Shown in pieces: positions 39,167 through 47,542 of a stretch of 64,000 nt of DNA; the stretch's first letter is position 1, and the number at the start of each line of letters is the position of its first letter. The stretch is from assembly GCA_019635215.1 (NCBI GenBank), contig JAHBZZ010000004.1:116065-180064 (forward strand), in the 5' to 3' direction. Position numbers and translations under genes: made by a program. The stretch comes from Nitrosomonas sp. (GTDB lineage: Bacteria > Pseudomonadota > Gammaproteobacteria > Burkholderiales > Nitrosomonadaceae). Below the pieces are notes generated by a model, which saw nothing but the letters and a program-made list of their open reading frames with translations, was not told where the DNA came from and ran no database searches.

Positions 39167-40348
39167 TTGAATATTCACGAATATCAAGCAAAAGAAATTC
39201 TATCGGAGTATGGCGTCAAAATCGCTGAAGGCGGTATTGCTTACAGCGTGGAAGAGGCTGTTCAGCGCGCAAGGGAAATTGAAGGTGATGTCTGGGTCGT
39301 CAAAGCGCAGATACATTCCGGAGCACGGGGAAAGGCCGGTGGTATCAAGGTATGTAAAACACACGCCGAAGTTCAGGCGGCTGCGGAGGAATTGCTGGGT
39401 AAGGTTCTGGTTACCCATCAGAGCGGATCCGCAGGCAAACTCTGCTCCCGGGTGTATATTGAAGCGGGCACCAAAATCGAGAAGGAAATCTATCTGTCGT
39501 TTCTGATCGACCGTGGCACCGAGCGTGTCATTATGGTGGGTTCAGCGCAGGGCGGGATGGAAATCGAAGCACTGGCGCAAACCGATCCTGATGCGATCAT
39601 TAAAATCTATATTGAACCGGCGGTTGGGCTACAGGATTTTCAGGCGCGAAAAATGGCATTTGCGCTGGGACTGGATTCATCATTGCTGAATCATGCGGTT
39701 AAAACCATTAAAGGATGCTACCGTGCATTGCGCGATCTCGATGCCAATATTCTGGAAATCAATCCGCTGGTGGTAACGGCGAACAATGAAATCATCGCGC
39801 TGGATGCCAAAATGGCGTTCGATGAGAATGCGCTGTTCCGTCGGCATAAAATTGCGGAATTGCGCGACAACTCGCAAGTCGATTCACGCGAAGTTGCGGC
39901 CGCTGAAGTCGGTCTGAGCTATGTCGGTCTGGATGGCGATATCGGTTGTATGATCAATGGCGCAGGACTGGCGATGGCGACCATGGACATGATCAAACTG
40001 GCTGGCGGCGAACCCGCAAACTTTCTCGACGTAGGCGGCGGTGCTTCAGCGGAAAGAACGGAAAAAGCATTCCGGCTGGTGCTCGCCGATAAAAACGTCA
40101 AGGCGATGCTGGTCAACATTTTTGCCGGCATTAACCGTTGTGACTGGATTGCCGAAGGCGTGGTGCATGCCGTCAGAAATATCGGCATGCAGGTTCCGCT
40201 GGTCGTCCGATTGTCCGGAACCAATGTTGAGGAAGGCCGCAAAATCATTGCGGACAGCGGGATGAAAATAATTACGGCAGATACCCTGGCGGAAGCGGCT
40301 GAGAAAGTGGTGGCAGCACGTAACCAGGTCGTTGCGCAAGAAGGCTAG
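39167..40348 (+). CDS. mtkA: Malate-CoA ligase (malate thiokinase) beta subunit, or succinyl-CoA synthetase beta
   Basis: ATP-grasp subunit of an acyl-CoA ligase; with mtkB it would make malyl-CoA from malate, ATP and CoA. The 393 residues contain the SucC-like start [46 protein letters not shown] and [15 protein letters not shown]. Sequence alone hardly separates malate from succinate ligases; the mcl neighbour favours malate. It starts with TTG (39167) with GAGGA 7 bases before. Confidence 0.8.
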   Translation: MNIHEYQAKEILSEYGVKIAEGGIAYSVEEAVQRAREIEGDVWVVKAQIHSGARGKAGGIKVCKTHAEVQAAAEELLGKVLVTHQSGSAGKLCSRVYIEAGTKIEKEIYLSFLIDRGTERVIMVGSAQGGMEIEALAQTDPDAIIKIYIEPAVGLQDFQARKMAFALGLDSSLLNHAVKTIKGCYRALRDLDANILEINPLVVTANNEIIALDAKMAFDENALFRRHKIAELRDNSQVDSREVAAAEVGLSYVGLDGDIGCMINGAGLAMATMDMIKLAGGEPANFLDVGGGASAERTEKAFRLVLADKNVKAMLVNIFAGINRCDWIAEGVVHAVRNIGMQVPLVVRLSGTNVEEGRKIIADSGMKIITADTLAEAAEKVVAARNQVVAQEG

Positions 40349-40358
40349 GGAGTAAAAA

Positions 40359-41246
40359 GTGACCATATTAATAAACGAAAAAACACGCATTATTGTTCAA
40401 GGATTTACCGGAAAAATCGGCACATTTCATGCGCAGGAGATGATTGAATACGGCTCCAATGTCGTCGGCGGCGTCACGCCGGGCAAGGGCGGTCAGAAAC
40501 ACCTGGGGCTGCCGGTTTTCAACACCGTCAAGGAAGCGGTACGGCAGGTCGGCGCGGAAGCCAGTATCGTTTTTGTGCCGCCGGCGTTCGCCGCGGATTC
40601 CATCATGGAAGCAGCCGATGCCGGAATCCGGTATTGTGTCGCCATTACCGACGGTATTCCGACACAGGACATGATGACCGTTAAGAATTTCCTGCGCCGG
40701 TTTCCCAAAGAGGAACGCATGATGCTGACCGGCCCTAACTGCGCGGGCACGATCAGTCCGGAGCGCGCCATGCTCGGTATTATGCCGGGGCATATCTACG
40801 TGCGCGGCAATGTCGGCGTCGTGGGGCGTTCAGGCACGTTGGGCTATGAAGCAGCCGACCAGATGCGTTTGCTGGGTATCGGCATTTCGACATCGGTGGG
40901 TATCGGCGGTGATCCCATCATCGGCAGTTCACACCGTGATGTACTCGAAAAACTGGAACAGGACCCGGAAACCAAGGTCGCGCTTATGATCGGCGAAATC
41001 GGCGGTCCGATGGAGGTTGATGCAGGTATCTTCTTCAAGGAAAACATGACCAAACCGCTGGTGGCATACATTGCCGGGCTTACCGCACCGGAAGGCCGCC
41101 GCATGGGGCATGCCGGCGCCATTATTGCAACAGCGGGTGAAAGCGCCGCGGAAAAAGTGGCCATTCTCAAGGATCTGGGTGTGATCATCAGCCCTACGCC
41201 ATCGCTGATGGGACAGACAGTGGCCGAAGTACTGGCTAAGATGTAA
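40359..41246 (+). CDS. mtkB: Malate-CoA ligase (malate thiokinase) alpha subunit, or succinyl-CoA synthetase alpha
   Basis: CoA-binding subunit. The 295 residues show VQGFTGKIGTFHAQEM, GGVTPGKGGQKHLGLPVF, GPNCAGTISPERAMLGIMPG, TLGYEAADQM, GIGGDPIIGSSHRDVL and the phospho-histidine motif RRMGHAGAII. It starts with GTG (40359), 10 bases after mtkA. LexA-fold differences from SucD (SSHRDVL where SucD usually has TNFIDVL) support the malate branch. Confidence 0.82.
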   Translation: MTILINEKTRIIVQGFTGKIGTFHAQEMIEYGSNVVGGVTPGKGGQKHLGLPVFNTVKEAVRQVGAEASIVFVPPAFAADSIMEAADAGIRYCVAITDGIPTQDMMTVKNFLRRFPKEERMMLTGPNCAGTISPERAMLGIMPGHIYVRGNVGVVGRSGTLGYEAADQMRLLGIGISTSVGIGGDPIIGSSHRDVLEKLEQDPETKVALMIGEIGGPMEVDAGIFFKENMTKPLVAYIAGLTAPEGRRMGHAGAIIATAGESAAEKVAILKDLGVIISPTPSLMGQTVAEVLAKM

Positions 41247-41285
41247 TTCTTTTTTTGAATAAAACGCCAGTCAGAAGTCTGAATA

Positions 41286-41325
41286 CCAGGCATCGTCGGA
41301 TACCACTGATATCGGCAATGCCTGG
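41286..41325. repeat. Hairpin downstream of mtkB
   Basis: CCAGGCAT and ATGCCTGG, with an inner GATA/TATC pair, form a long imperfect stem-loop 40 bases after the mtkB stop. It is not followed by a T-run. It could be a transcript-end structure or a REP-like palindrome at the edge of the accessory island. Confidence 0.4.
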
Positions 41326-41398
41326 CCTGCCAAGAAATCTCGGGTTGAATCGTGTCCGGTTGATATGGACACCGTATGGACACTATCGATTCCCGTAG

Positions 41399-41608
41399 TC
41401 AGTGGATTTGAAAGTTTTCGACTTGTCCATCTCGATTGCCTTCCTTATGGATATTTATCTTCAAATATATCCATATCTCTATTAATCGCACGGCTCTTCG
41501 ACACTTCGCAGGCATTGTAACGCTTTCCAGCAGCTTCACCGGCTGTAGTCGGCTGGTAGCGCTCAGTTTGCGTAGGATCTCAACGCGTGTCAATGTCGCC
41601 ACACTCAT
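41399..41608 (-). CDS. Short divergent protein, possible truncated winged-helix (AbiEi-like) regulator
   Basis: 69 codons reading MSVATLTRVEILRKLSATS..., with a helical N terminus of the kind that starts AbiEi-type winged-helix antitoxins, but the remaining fold is missing after about residue 45. It is preceded by a reasonable minus-strand promoter (TTGCCT, 17 bases, TATATC) overlapping the paired operators. It may be a frameshifted or truncated regulator of the island. I do not recognise it firmly; it could also be noncoding. Confidence 0.4.
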   Translation of the reverse strand: MSVATLTRVEILRKLSATSRLQPVKLLESVTMPAKCRRAVRLIEIWIYLKINIHKEGNRDGQVENFQIH

Positions 41609-41617
41609 CCATTATTA

Positions 41618-41699
41618 TGCATCACAACCGATGAAGCAAGATATAGCTTGACATTTTCACAAAGGCAAGACATTATTTTGCTTCATCAACTATGAAGCA
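41618..41699. promoter_or_regulatory. Divergent promoter with two 8-5-8 inverted-repeat operators
   Basis: Operator O2 (41679-41699) is TGCTTCAT-N5-ATGAAGCA, a perfect inverted repeat. O1 (41618-41638) is TGCATCAC-N5-ATGAAGCA, the same with two changes. Between them a plus-strand promoter TTGACA (41648-41653), 18 bases, ATTATT (41672-41677) points to the restriction operon. A minus-strand promoter TTGCCT/17/TATATC points to the short divergent gene. Operator centres are 61 bases apart, about six helical turns. The bound protein is unknown. Confidence 0.6.
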
Positions 41700-41708
41700 G
41701 GTAGTTTT

Positions 41709-42326
41709 GTGCAACTGAGTGAAATAGCAACCATCCAGGCCGGTTACCCTTTCAGGGGTAAGATCCCTGAAGTGGCCAAAGGCGAGGTGGTTGTCATACA
41801 GATGAGAGATATCGTGGATGGCCAGATCATCCAATGGCCAGCCTGTGCGCGAACGACATTGAGAAGTAAGCGCGATACAGATTGGTTAAAGCCGGGAGAT
41901 CTGCTCGTGGCCGCTCGGGGTAGCCACTATTATGCAGTACAGGTTGATAGCCATGAGGAGAACCAAGCTGTTGCAGCCCCTCACTTTTTTGTTGTCAGAG
42001 TGCAAAAAGAAAGCATTCTGCCGGCATATCTGGGTTGGTTGATTAACCAGCGGCCTTGTCAGCGCTATCTGGAGCAAAATGCGGAAGGCACGTTGACCAA
42101 AAGTATCAGACGCAACGTTCTGGGGTCCCTGCCCATCGCAGTGCCTACGCTGGAGCGGCAGAGAAACCTGGTCGGTTTGGTCGATGCGCTGCAGCAGGAG
42201 CGTGTGCTGTTGCACAGGCAACTGGAAAACAATCTGGCGCTGCAATCGGCCTTGGCTGCCGACCTGCTGAGCACATCGCCTGGGCGTATAGATAGAAACG
42301 GGATCATCAAGGGGACAAAAAAATGA
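41709..42326 (+). CDS. hsdS: Half-length type I restriction specificity protein (single target-recognition domain)
   Basis: The 205-residue protein is a single HsdS-type target recognition domain (LSEIATIQAGYPFRG...GDLLVAARGS...LGSLPIAVPTLERQRNLVGLVDAL). A C-terminal coiled-coil helix follows (QQERVLLHRQLENNLALQSALAADLL). Complete HsdS proteins carry two such domains; a half could act as a dimer. It starts with GTG at 41709 and overlaps hsdM by ATGA. A complete HsdS is encoded 2.5 kb downstream. Confidence 0.85.
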   Translation: MQLSEIATIQAGYPFRGKIPEVAKGEVVVIQMRDIVDGQIIQWPACARTTLRSKRDTDWLKPGDLLVAARGSHYYAVQVDSHEENQAVAAPHFFVVRVQKESILPAYLGWLINQRPCQRYLEQNAEGTLTKSIRRNVLGSLPIAVPTLERQRNLVGLVDALQQERVLLHRQLENNLALQSALAADLLSTSPGRIDRNGIIKGTKK

Positions 42327-43873
42327 ACGACAAAATTAATCAGGACAGCATTAACAAAACCCTGTGGGCCGCCTGTGATACCTTCCGCGGCACCATCAGC
42401 GCCGACACCTATAAAGACTTTATCCTCACCATGCTGTTCCTCAAGTACATCTCGGACGTATGGCAGGATCATTACGACAGCTACAAAGCCGAATATGGCG
42501 ACGAACCGGAACTCCTCGAAGAGATGATGAAGAACGAACGCTTTGTCCTGCCCGAAGAAGCCAGTTTCTATACCCTGTACGAACGCCGTCACGAACCCGG
42601 CAACGGTGAGCGCATCGACCAGGCGCTGCACGCCATTGAAGAAGCCAACGGCACCAAGCTCAAGGATGCCGGAAAAAGCGTGTTTCAGGACATTTCCTTC
42701 AACACCGATAAACTGGGCGAAGAAAAACAGAAAAACACCATTCTGCGTCATCTGCTGGAAGACTTTGCCAAACCCGAACTCAACCTTAAACCTAGCTGTG
42801 TGGGTACGCTGGACGTGATCGGTAATGCCTACGAATACCTGATTAAAAACTTTGCTGCCAGCGGCGGCCAGAAAGCTGGGGAGTTTTATACCCCACCTGA
42901 AGTCAGTGACCTGATTGCCGAACTGCTCGACCCGCAACCGGGTGACAGTATCTGCGACCCGGCCTGTGGTTCCGGTTCCTTGCTGATGAAATGTGGCCGT
43001 AAAGTCGTTGCCAACCACGCTAGCCGCCAATATGCCCTCTACGGGCAGGAAGCCATCGGCTCCACTTGGTCGCTGGCCAAGATGAACATGTTTCTGCACG
43101 GTGAGGATAACCATAAGATCGAATGGGGTGACACCATTCGCAACCCCAAATTACTGGATAAAAATGGCGACCTGATGCTGTTCGATATCGTCACCGCCAA
43201 CCCGCCGTTCAGCTTGGATAAATGGGGGCACGACGAAGCCGAACACGACAAATTTAGCCGCTTCCGTCGCGGTGTGCCGCCTAAAACCAAAGGTGATTAC
43301 GCCTTTATTCTGCATATGATTGAAACCCTCAAACCAAAAACAGGCCGCATGGGCGTGGTGGTGCCCCACGGCGTCCTGTTCCGCGGTTCTTCCGAGGGCA
43401 AAATCCGCCAGCAACTGATCGAGGAAAACTTGCTCGATGCCGTGATCGGTCTACCCGAGAAACTCTTCTATGGTACGGGCATTCCCGCAGCGATTTTGAT
43501 TTTCCGTAAAGATAAAGAGCCCCGTCATTCTGAACTTGACCAGGAATCCAGAAAAAAAGTTTTATTCATTGATGCCTCCCGCGAATACAAAGCCGGAAAA
43601 AACCAGAACCTGCTGACACAAGACAACATCGCCAGAATCGTCAGCACCTACCGTGCGCGAGGGAGCGTGGACAAATACGCCTACCTCGCTAGCCCTGATG
43701 AAATTCGCGAGAACGACTACAACCTTAACATCCCGCGCTATGTGGATACCTTTGAGGAAGAGGAAGAAATCAACCTGATGGCCGTGCGGCAAGAACGCCT
43801 GAAACTCAAAGCCCAACTGGCAGAGTTGGAAGACCAGATGGAAGGCTACCTAAAGGAGCTGGGGTATGAGTAA
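42323..43873 (+). CDS. hsdM: Type I restriction-modification DNA methyltransferase subunit M
   Basis: N6-adenine methyltransferase. The 516 residues have an N-terminal helical domain (LWAACDTFRGTISADTYKDFIL), the SAM motif CDPACGSGSLL (about 212-222), catalytic NPPF (about 293) and a C-terminal helical tail. About 11 extra residues (PRHSELDQESR, near 400) correspond to a palindromic repeat inserted in frame at 43522-43551. They sit between the conserved AAILIFRKDK and KVLFIDASREY, away from the catalytic motifs. The frame is intact. Confidence 0.96.
   Translation: MNDKINQDSINKTLWAACDTFRGTISADTYKDFILTMLFLKYISDVWQDHYDSYKAEYGDEPELLEEMMKNERFVLPEEASFYTLYERRHEPGNGERIDQALHAIEEANGTKLKDAGKSVFQDISFNTDKLGEEKQKNTILRHLLEDFAKPELNLKPSCVGTLDVIGNAYEYLIKNFAASGGQKAGEFYTPPEVSDLIAELLDPQPGDSICDPACGSGSLLMKCGRKVVANHASRQYALYGQEAIGSTWSLAKMNMFLHGEDNHKIEWGDTIRNPKLLDKNGDLMLFDIVTANPPFSLDKWGHDEAEHDKFSRFRRGVPPKTKGDYAFILHMIETLKPKTGRMGVVVPHGVLFRGSSEGKIRQQLIEENLLDAVIGLPEKLFYGTGIPAAILIFRKDKEPRHSELDQESRKKVLFIDASREYKAGKNQNLLTQDNIARIVSTYRARGSVDKYAYLASPDEIRENDYNLNIPRYVDTFEEEEEINLMAVRQERLKLKAQLAELEDQMEGYLKELGYE
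43522..43551. repeat. Palindromic intragenic repeat inside hsdM
   Basis: CGTCATTCTGAACTTGAC followed by CAGGAATCCAG has the form of the widespread CGTCATTC...GAATCCAG interspersed palindromes. It adds about ten codons in frame without a stop. Confidence 0.6.
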
Positions 43874-43937
43874 AGGTAAAGCGTCTTCCCTCGTGCGCTC
43901 TTCGGCCGCCGAACAGAAGCTAAAAGGAGAATAATCA

Positions 43938-44798
43938 ATGGAACAACAACACATTCAAATGCTCACCGCCACGTTTGAAGGTCATGCTCAACAAACCGAA
44001 AATGGTGTGGAATACTGGTTGGCGCGTGACCTGCAACACCTGTTGGGTTATGGCAAATGGGACAATTTCCAGAGTGTGATCTCCAAGGCCAAAACCGCCT
44101 GCGAACTCTCCGGCCACGCTATTGCCGACCATTTTGCCGACGTCGGGAAAATGGTTGAGTTAGGCTCCGGCAGCCAGCGCGAAATCGACGATGTGATGCT
44201 TACCCGCTATGCCTGTTACCTGATTGCCCAGAACGGCGATTCGAGGAAACAGCCAATCGCCTTTGCCCAAACTTACTTTGCCATGCAAACCCGCAAGGCT
44301 GAATTGATCGAACAGCGGCTACTGGAAACTGAGCGTGTACAGGTGCGCCGAAAGCTCTCGGATACCGAAAAAGAGCTTTCCCATGTTATCTACGAACAAA
44401 CTGGCGGCAACCAGAACTTTGCCCTGATCCGCAGCAAAGGCGACTATGCCCTGTTTGGCAAAAGCACCCAGGCCATGAAAGCCCAGTGGCAGATACCGGA
44501 CAGCCGTCCGCTGGCGGATTTTGCACCAACCATCATTCTCAAGGCTAAGGACTTCGCCACTGAAATCACCATTCACAATGCGCGTACTCAACAGATGCAA
44601 AGCGAGCGGCAAATTTCCAGTGAACACGTCACCAACAACGAAGCTGTGCGCCAAACCCTGCTTAATCGCGGTATCCGTCCGGAAAGCCTATTACCGGAAG
44701 AAGATGTGAAAAAAGTAGAGCGCAAACTCGCCTCAGCAGATAAAAAGACACTGCAAAATCCCGATAAATTGGAAAGTGGAAAGGCCGGTGATGAATAA
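43938..44798 (+). CDS. dinD: DNA damage-inducible protein D
   Basis: 286 residues of the DinD family: NGVEYWLARDLQHLLGYGKWDNF (a Bro-N/antirepressor-like start), VMLTRYACYLIAQNGDSRKQPIAFAQTYFA, RTQQMQSERQISSEHVTNNEAVRQTL. E. coli DinD is LexA-regulated and inhibits RecA; I see no LexA box here. DinD genes are common cargo inside type I restriction operons. AAGGAG precedes the ATG. Confidence 0.93.
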   Translation: MEQQHIQMLTATFEGHAQQTENGVEYWLARDLQHLLGYGKWDNFQSVISKAKTACELSGHAIADHFADVGKMVELGSGSQREIDDVMLTRYACYLIAQNGDSRKQPIAFAQTYFAMQTRKAELIEQRLLETERVQVRRKLSDTEKELSHVIYEQTGGNQNFALIRSKGDYALFGKSTQAMKAQWQIPDSRPLADFAPTIILKAKDFATEITIHNARTQQMQSERQISSEHVTNNEAVRQTLLNRGIRPESLLPEEDVKKVERKLASADKKTLQNPDKLESGKAGDE

Positions 44799-44850
44799 AA
44801 ATTTCTATTTGGCTGTGCTTGTATGGCAATAAGATTTGAGGGATTAGGTT

Positions 44851-46089
44851 ATGGTGCCTAAGGGTTGGAAAGAGCAATCTATTAATGAACTTCTTGAAAA
44901 GGTCAGCAATCCTGTGACCGTGAGCCCTGAAAAGGTTTATCGTGAAATTGGCATACGGTCTCACTCAAAGGGCATTTTCCATAAAGAGCCGATAACGGGT
45001 AAAGCCATCGGAAGTAAACGCGTATTTCACATCGAGCCAAACTGTTTGATTATCAATATTGTATTCGCTTGGGAACAGGCTGTAGCAAAGACATCAGATA
45101 AGGAAATCGGCATGATTGCCTCACATAGATTTCCTATGTATAAGCCCAAAAAAGAACGATGCGATATAGATTACATATTGTATTTATTTAAGGCAAAAAG
45201 AGGTAAACATTTACTTGAGTTGGCATCACCTGGAGGTGCGGGGCGAAACAAAACACTTGGGCAATCAGAATTTTCTAAATTGCAGTTAATTGTACCTCCA
45301 GTTTTGGAGCAAAAAAAAATCGCCCAAATTCTTTCCACTTGGGATAAAGCCATCACTACCACCGAAAAACTGCTCGCCAATAGCCAGCAGCAGAAGAAAG
45401 CATTGATGCAACAATTGCTCACGGGGAAAAAGCGGCTGTTGGGTGATGATGGGGTTAGGTTTAGTGAGGAGTGGCGCACAGCTGTGCTTGGTGAAATCGG
45501 AGAAATTAAAAGTGCTGGTGTCGATAAGAAGATTGTTGAAGGTGAAAAACCTGTCCGTCTTTTAAACTTTACAGATGTGTTCAAGAGAAGTTTTATATAT
45601 TCGAATGAATTGAATCACTGGGTTACGGCGCCAGATAGTAAAGTCTTTGGCTGCAATGTCCTGAGGGGTGATGTGTTTTTTACGCCGTCATCAGAGACGA
45701 GAGATGAAATAGGGATGTCTGCGGTGGCAGCCGAAGATATACCAGATTGCTGTTACAGCTATCACGTAGTGCGCTTCAGAATAAATGAAGACTGGGATTT
45801 AAACTTCAGAGCATTTGCTTTTACTACGGGTGCTTTTAGGAAGCAGATTGCTTTGTTTGCTGATGGCAGTGGACAACGTTATGTGGTTTCCCAGGATGGG
45901 TTTAGAAGTATCCTTGTTTCATATCCTGAATTCGAGGAGCAAAGGGCTATCGGAAGAGTTCTGCGTTTGGCTGAAGAGGAGGTTACTGCTCTTCAAAACA
46001 AACTCGATACTTTGAAGCAAGAGAAAAAATCTCTGATGCAGCAGCTGTTGACGGGTAAGTGTCGGGTAAAAATTGAGGAGACCGCATAA
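44851..46089 (+). CDS. hsdS: Type I restriction specificity subunit S (two recognition domains)
   Basis: The 412-residue protein has two recognition domains, each followed by a helical spacer with a nearly identical repeat: ALMQQLLTGKKRLL (about 182-195) and SLMQQLLTGKCRVK (about 393-406). This is the normal internal symmetry of HsdS. The repeats allow domain exchange. It determines the sequence methylated or cut by the M/R complex. Its stop overlaps the next start (TAATG). Confidence 0.93.
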   Translation: MVPKGWKEQSINELLEKVSNPVTVSPEKVYREIGIRSHSKGIFHKEPITGKAIGSKRVFHIEPNCLIINIVFAWEQAVAKTSDKEIGMIASHRFPMYKPKKERCDIDYILYLFKAKRGKHLLELASPGGAGRNKTLGQSEFSKLQLIVPPVLEQKKIAQILSTWDKAITTTEKLLANSQQQKKALMQQLLTGKKRLLGDDGVRFSEEWRTAVLGEIGEIKSAGVDKKIVEGEKPVRLLNFTDVFKRSFIYSNELNHWVTAPDSKVFGCNVLRGDVFFTPSSETRDEIGMSAVAAEDIPDCCYSYHVVRFRINEDWDLNFRAFAFTTGAFRKQIALFADGSGQRYVVSQDGFRSILVSYPEFEEQRAIGRVLRLAEEEVTALQNKLDTLKQEKKSLMQQLLTGKCRVKIEETA

Positions 46090-46787
46090 TGGATTTTCAA
46101 GTCTACTGCGATGAAAACCACCCAGAACTGTTCACCACGCAGAAGCCCACTGCCGATTACCTGATGATTGGCTCATTGTGGTTGCCCGCAGACTTGCGGG
46201 ATGATGTGAAGGCAAAGGTTTGGCAGTTACGGGAGCAATACAGCATTTGGGGGGAAATCAAATGGCGCAAGGTGGGTAATCGCAGTCTGGACTTTTACAA
46301 GGCATTGATTGATTTGTTCGAAAGCTACGGTGAGCAATTGCGCTTTCGTTGTATTGCTGTAGATCGCCGCCAGTTCGATGGGAACTGGCATCAAGGCGAT
46401 AACGAGCTTGGGTTTTATAAATTTTATTATCAAGCCTTACACCACTGGATTTTAGACTTTAATCGCTACCGCATTTTTTGCGATGTAAAAACCAACCGTG
46501 ATTTGACTAGGCTCCATGTATTAAAAGACTGCCTGAACAACGCCAATATGACAGCCAGAGTAACGGATATTCAGGCATTACCTTCGCAGCAAGTGGCCTT
46601 GATCCAACTCACTGATTTGCTGTTGGGCATGGCTTCAGCCCGCCTGAATAACTCGCTGCACGATAACTCTCCCAAAGCGCAGCTAGTCAACCACCTTGAA
46701 CAAAAACTAAATCGACGGATTGCACCAACCCATCGAGGTGAAAATAAATTCAATGTATTCAGGATCAATCTGCAAGGGGGCTGGTAA
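46089..46787 (+). CDS. DUF3800 domain protein (putative RNase H-fold nuclease)
   Basis: 232 residues: VYCDENHPELF at the N terminus, FCDVKTNRDLTRL in the middle and QVALIQLTDLLLGMASARL near the end. The three acidic clusters match the DUF3800 pattern, which has a predicted RNase H-like fold and is frequent in defence islands. Function unproven. One base overlap with hsdS upstream and two bases to the next gene downstream. Confidence 0.85.
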   Translation: MDFQVYCDENHPELFTTQKPTADYLMIGSLWLPADLRDDVKAKVWQLREQYSIWGEIKWRKVGNRSLDFYKALIDLFESYGEQLRFRCIAVDRRQFDGNWHQGDNELGFYKFYYQALHHWILDFNRYRIFCDVKTNRDLTRLHVLKDCLNNANMTARVTDIQALPSQQVALIQLTDLLLGMASARLNNSLHDNSPKAQLVNHLEQKLNRRIAPTHRGENKFNVFRINLQGGW

Positions 46788-46789
46788 AT

Positions 46790-47257
46790 ATGCCTTTACC
46801 CCCATTGCTACATTATGGAACGGCTAGTGAATACAAACACCATTATGAGCACCACTACCAGCGAGCAAACATCGTTACTTTCGATGGTATTCGGGTTTAC
46901 TTTAAGCCACAAAAATTTGGGCACGCCTTTTACGAGAACTCCCAAAGGAAAAAAGGCCCTAAAGACGAGTTCTCTCCTGTGCGTGCCCAGAGAATGGATT
47001 GGATAAAGGCAACATTAGAAAATCCCAGCGCTCGACTTTACAAGGGATGGAACAAAGAAGATAAAACCTACGAAGAAAACCGAAGAGTCAGCGTCGTGTA
47101 TGATGGTTTTGTTGTTGTGATTGAGTTAAGCCTGAACACTCATGGAGAGCTCAAGGGCAACTTCATAACCTGCTACGTAGCAGACCAAAGTATAAACCGG
47201 ATAGTGAACTCGCCAGAATGGGATAGAGATAGGTGCTTGAAAGATCTGGAAAAATAG
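46790..47257 (+). CDS. Small protein, possibly a phage-type Barnase-EndoU-ColicinE5/RelE-like nuclease
   Basis: 155 residues with IRVYFKPQKFGHAFYE, FSPVRAQRMDWIKATLENPSARLYKGW, RRVSVVYDGFVVVIEL and NFITCYVADQ. This beta-rich pattern (RVAVVY...YVVV...FITAYVAD) resembles the PBECR/RelE-like RNase group found in phages and toxin modules. Assignment is from memory of the pattern and needs a profile comparison. It is paired with the DUF3800 gene and has no obvious antitoxin. Confidence 0.5.
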   Translation: MPLPPLLHYGTASEYKHHYEHHYQRANIVTFDGIRVYFKPQKFGHAFYENSQRKKGPKDEFSPVRAQRMDWIKATLENPSARLYKGWNKEDKTYEENRRVSVVYDGFVVVIELSLNTHGELKGNFITCYVADQSINRIVNSPEWDRDRCLKDLEK

Positions 47258-47542
47258 AATTTGCCGCTGATTTGCTACGCTGGCTCAGCAGGCAGAGGCC
47301 TCGGTAAATTCAGCTGCCGATAGGCAGTGAATCCAATGGTAATTATAGTGTATGAGTAACGAAAAGCAAGTAGAAAAGCTTGAAAACGATGGTTCCCGCA
47401 TCAAGTAACGTGACTATAGTGGTTTGGAACGGTAGATTGGGATAAATCTTTAGCCTCGATCAGAACTCCTTAATACCAAAATCTTGTCTTGAAATAGAAA
47501 AAGCGGCTTCCGATATGTGGAATGAAGTCGAAAGGAATACCA

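Noticed and set aside
42065-43114. Long (349-codon) minus-strand frame antisense to hsdM
   Set aside because: It mirrors the third-position bias of the intact hsdM gene, has no ribosome site and no recognisable domain.
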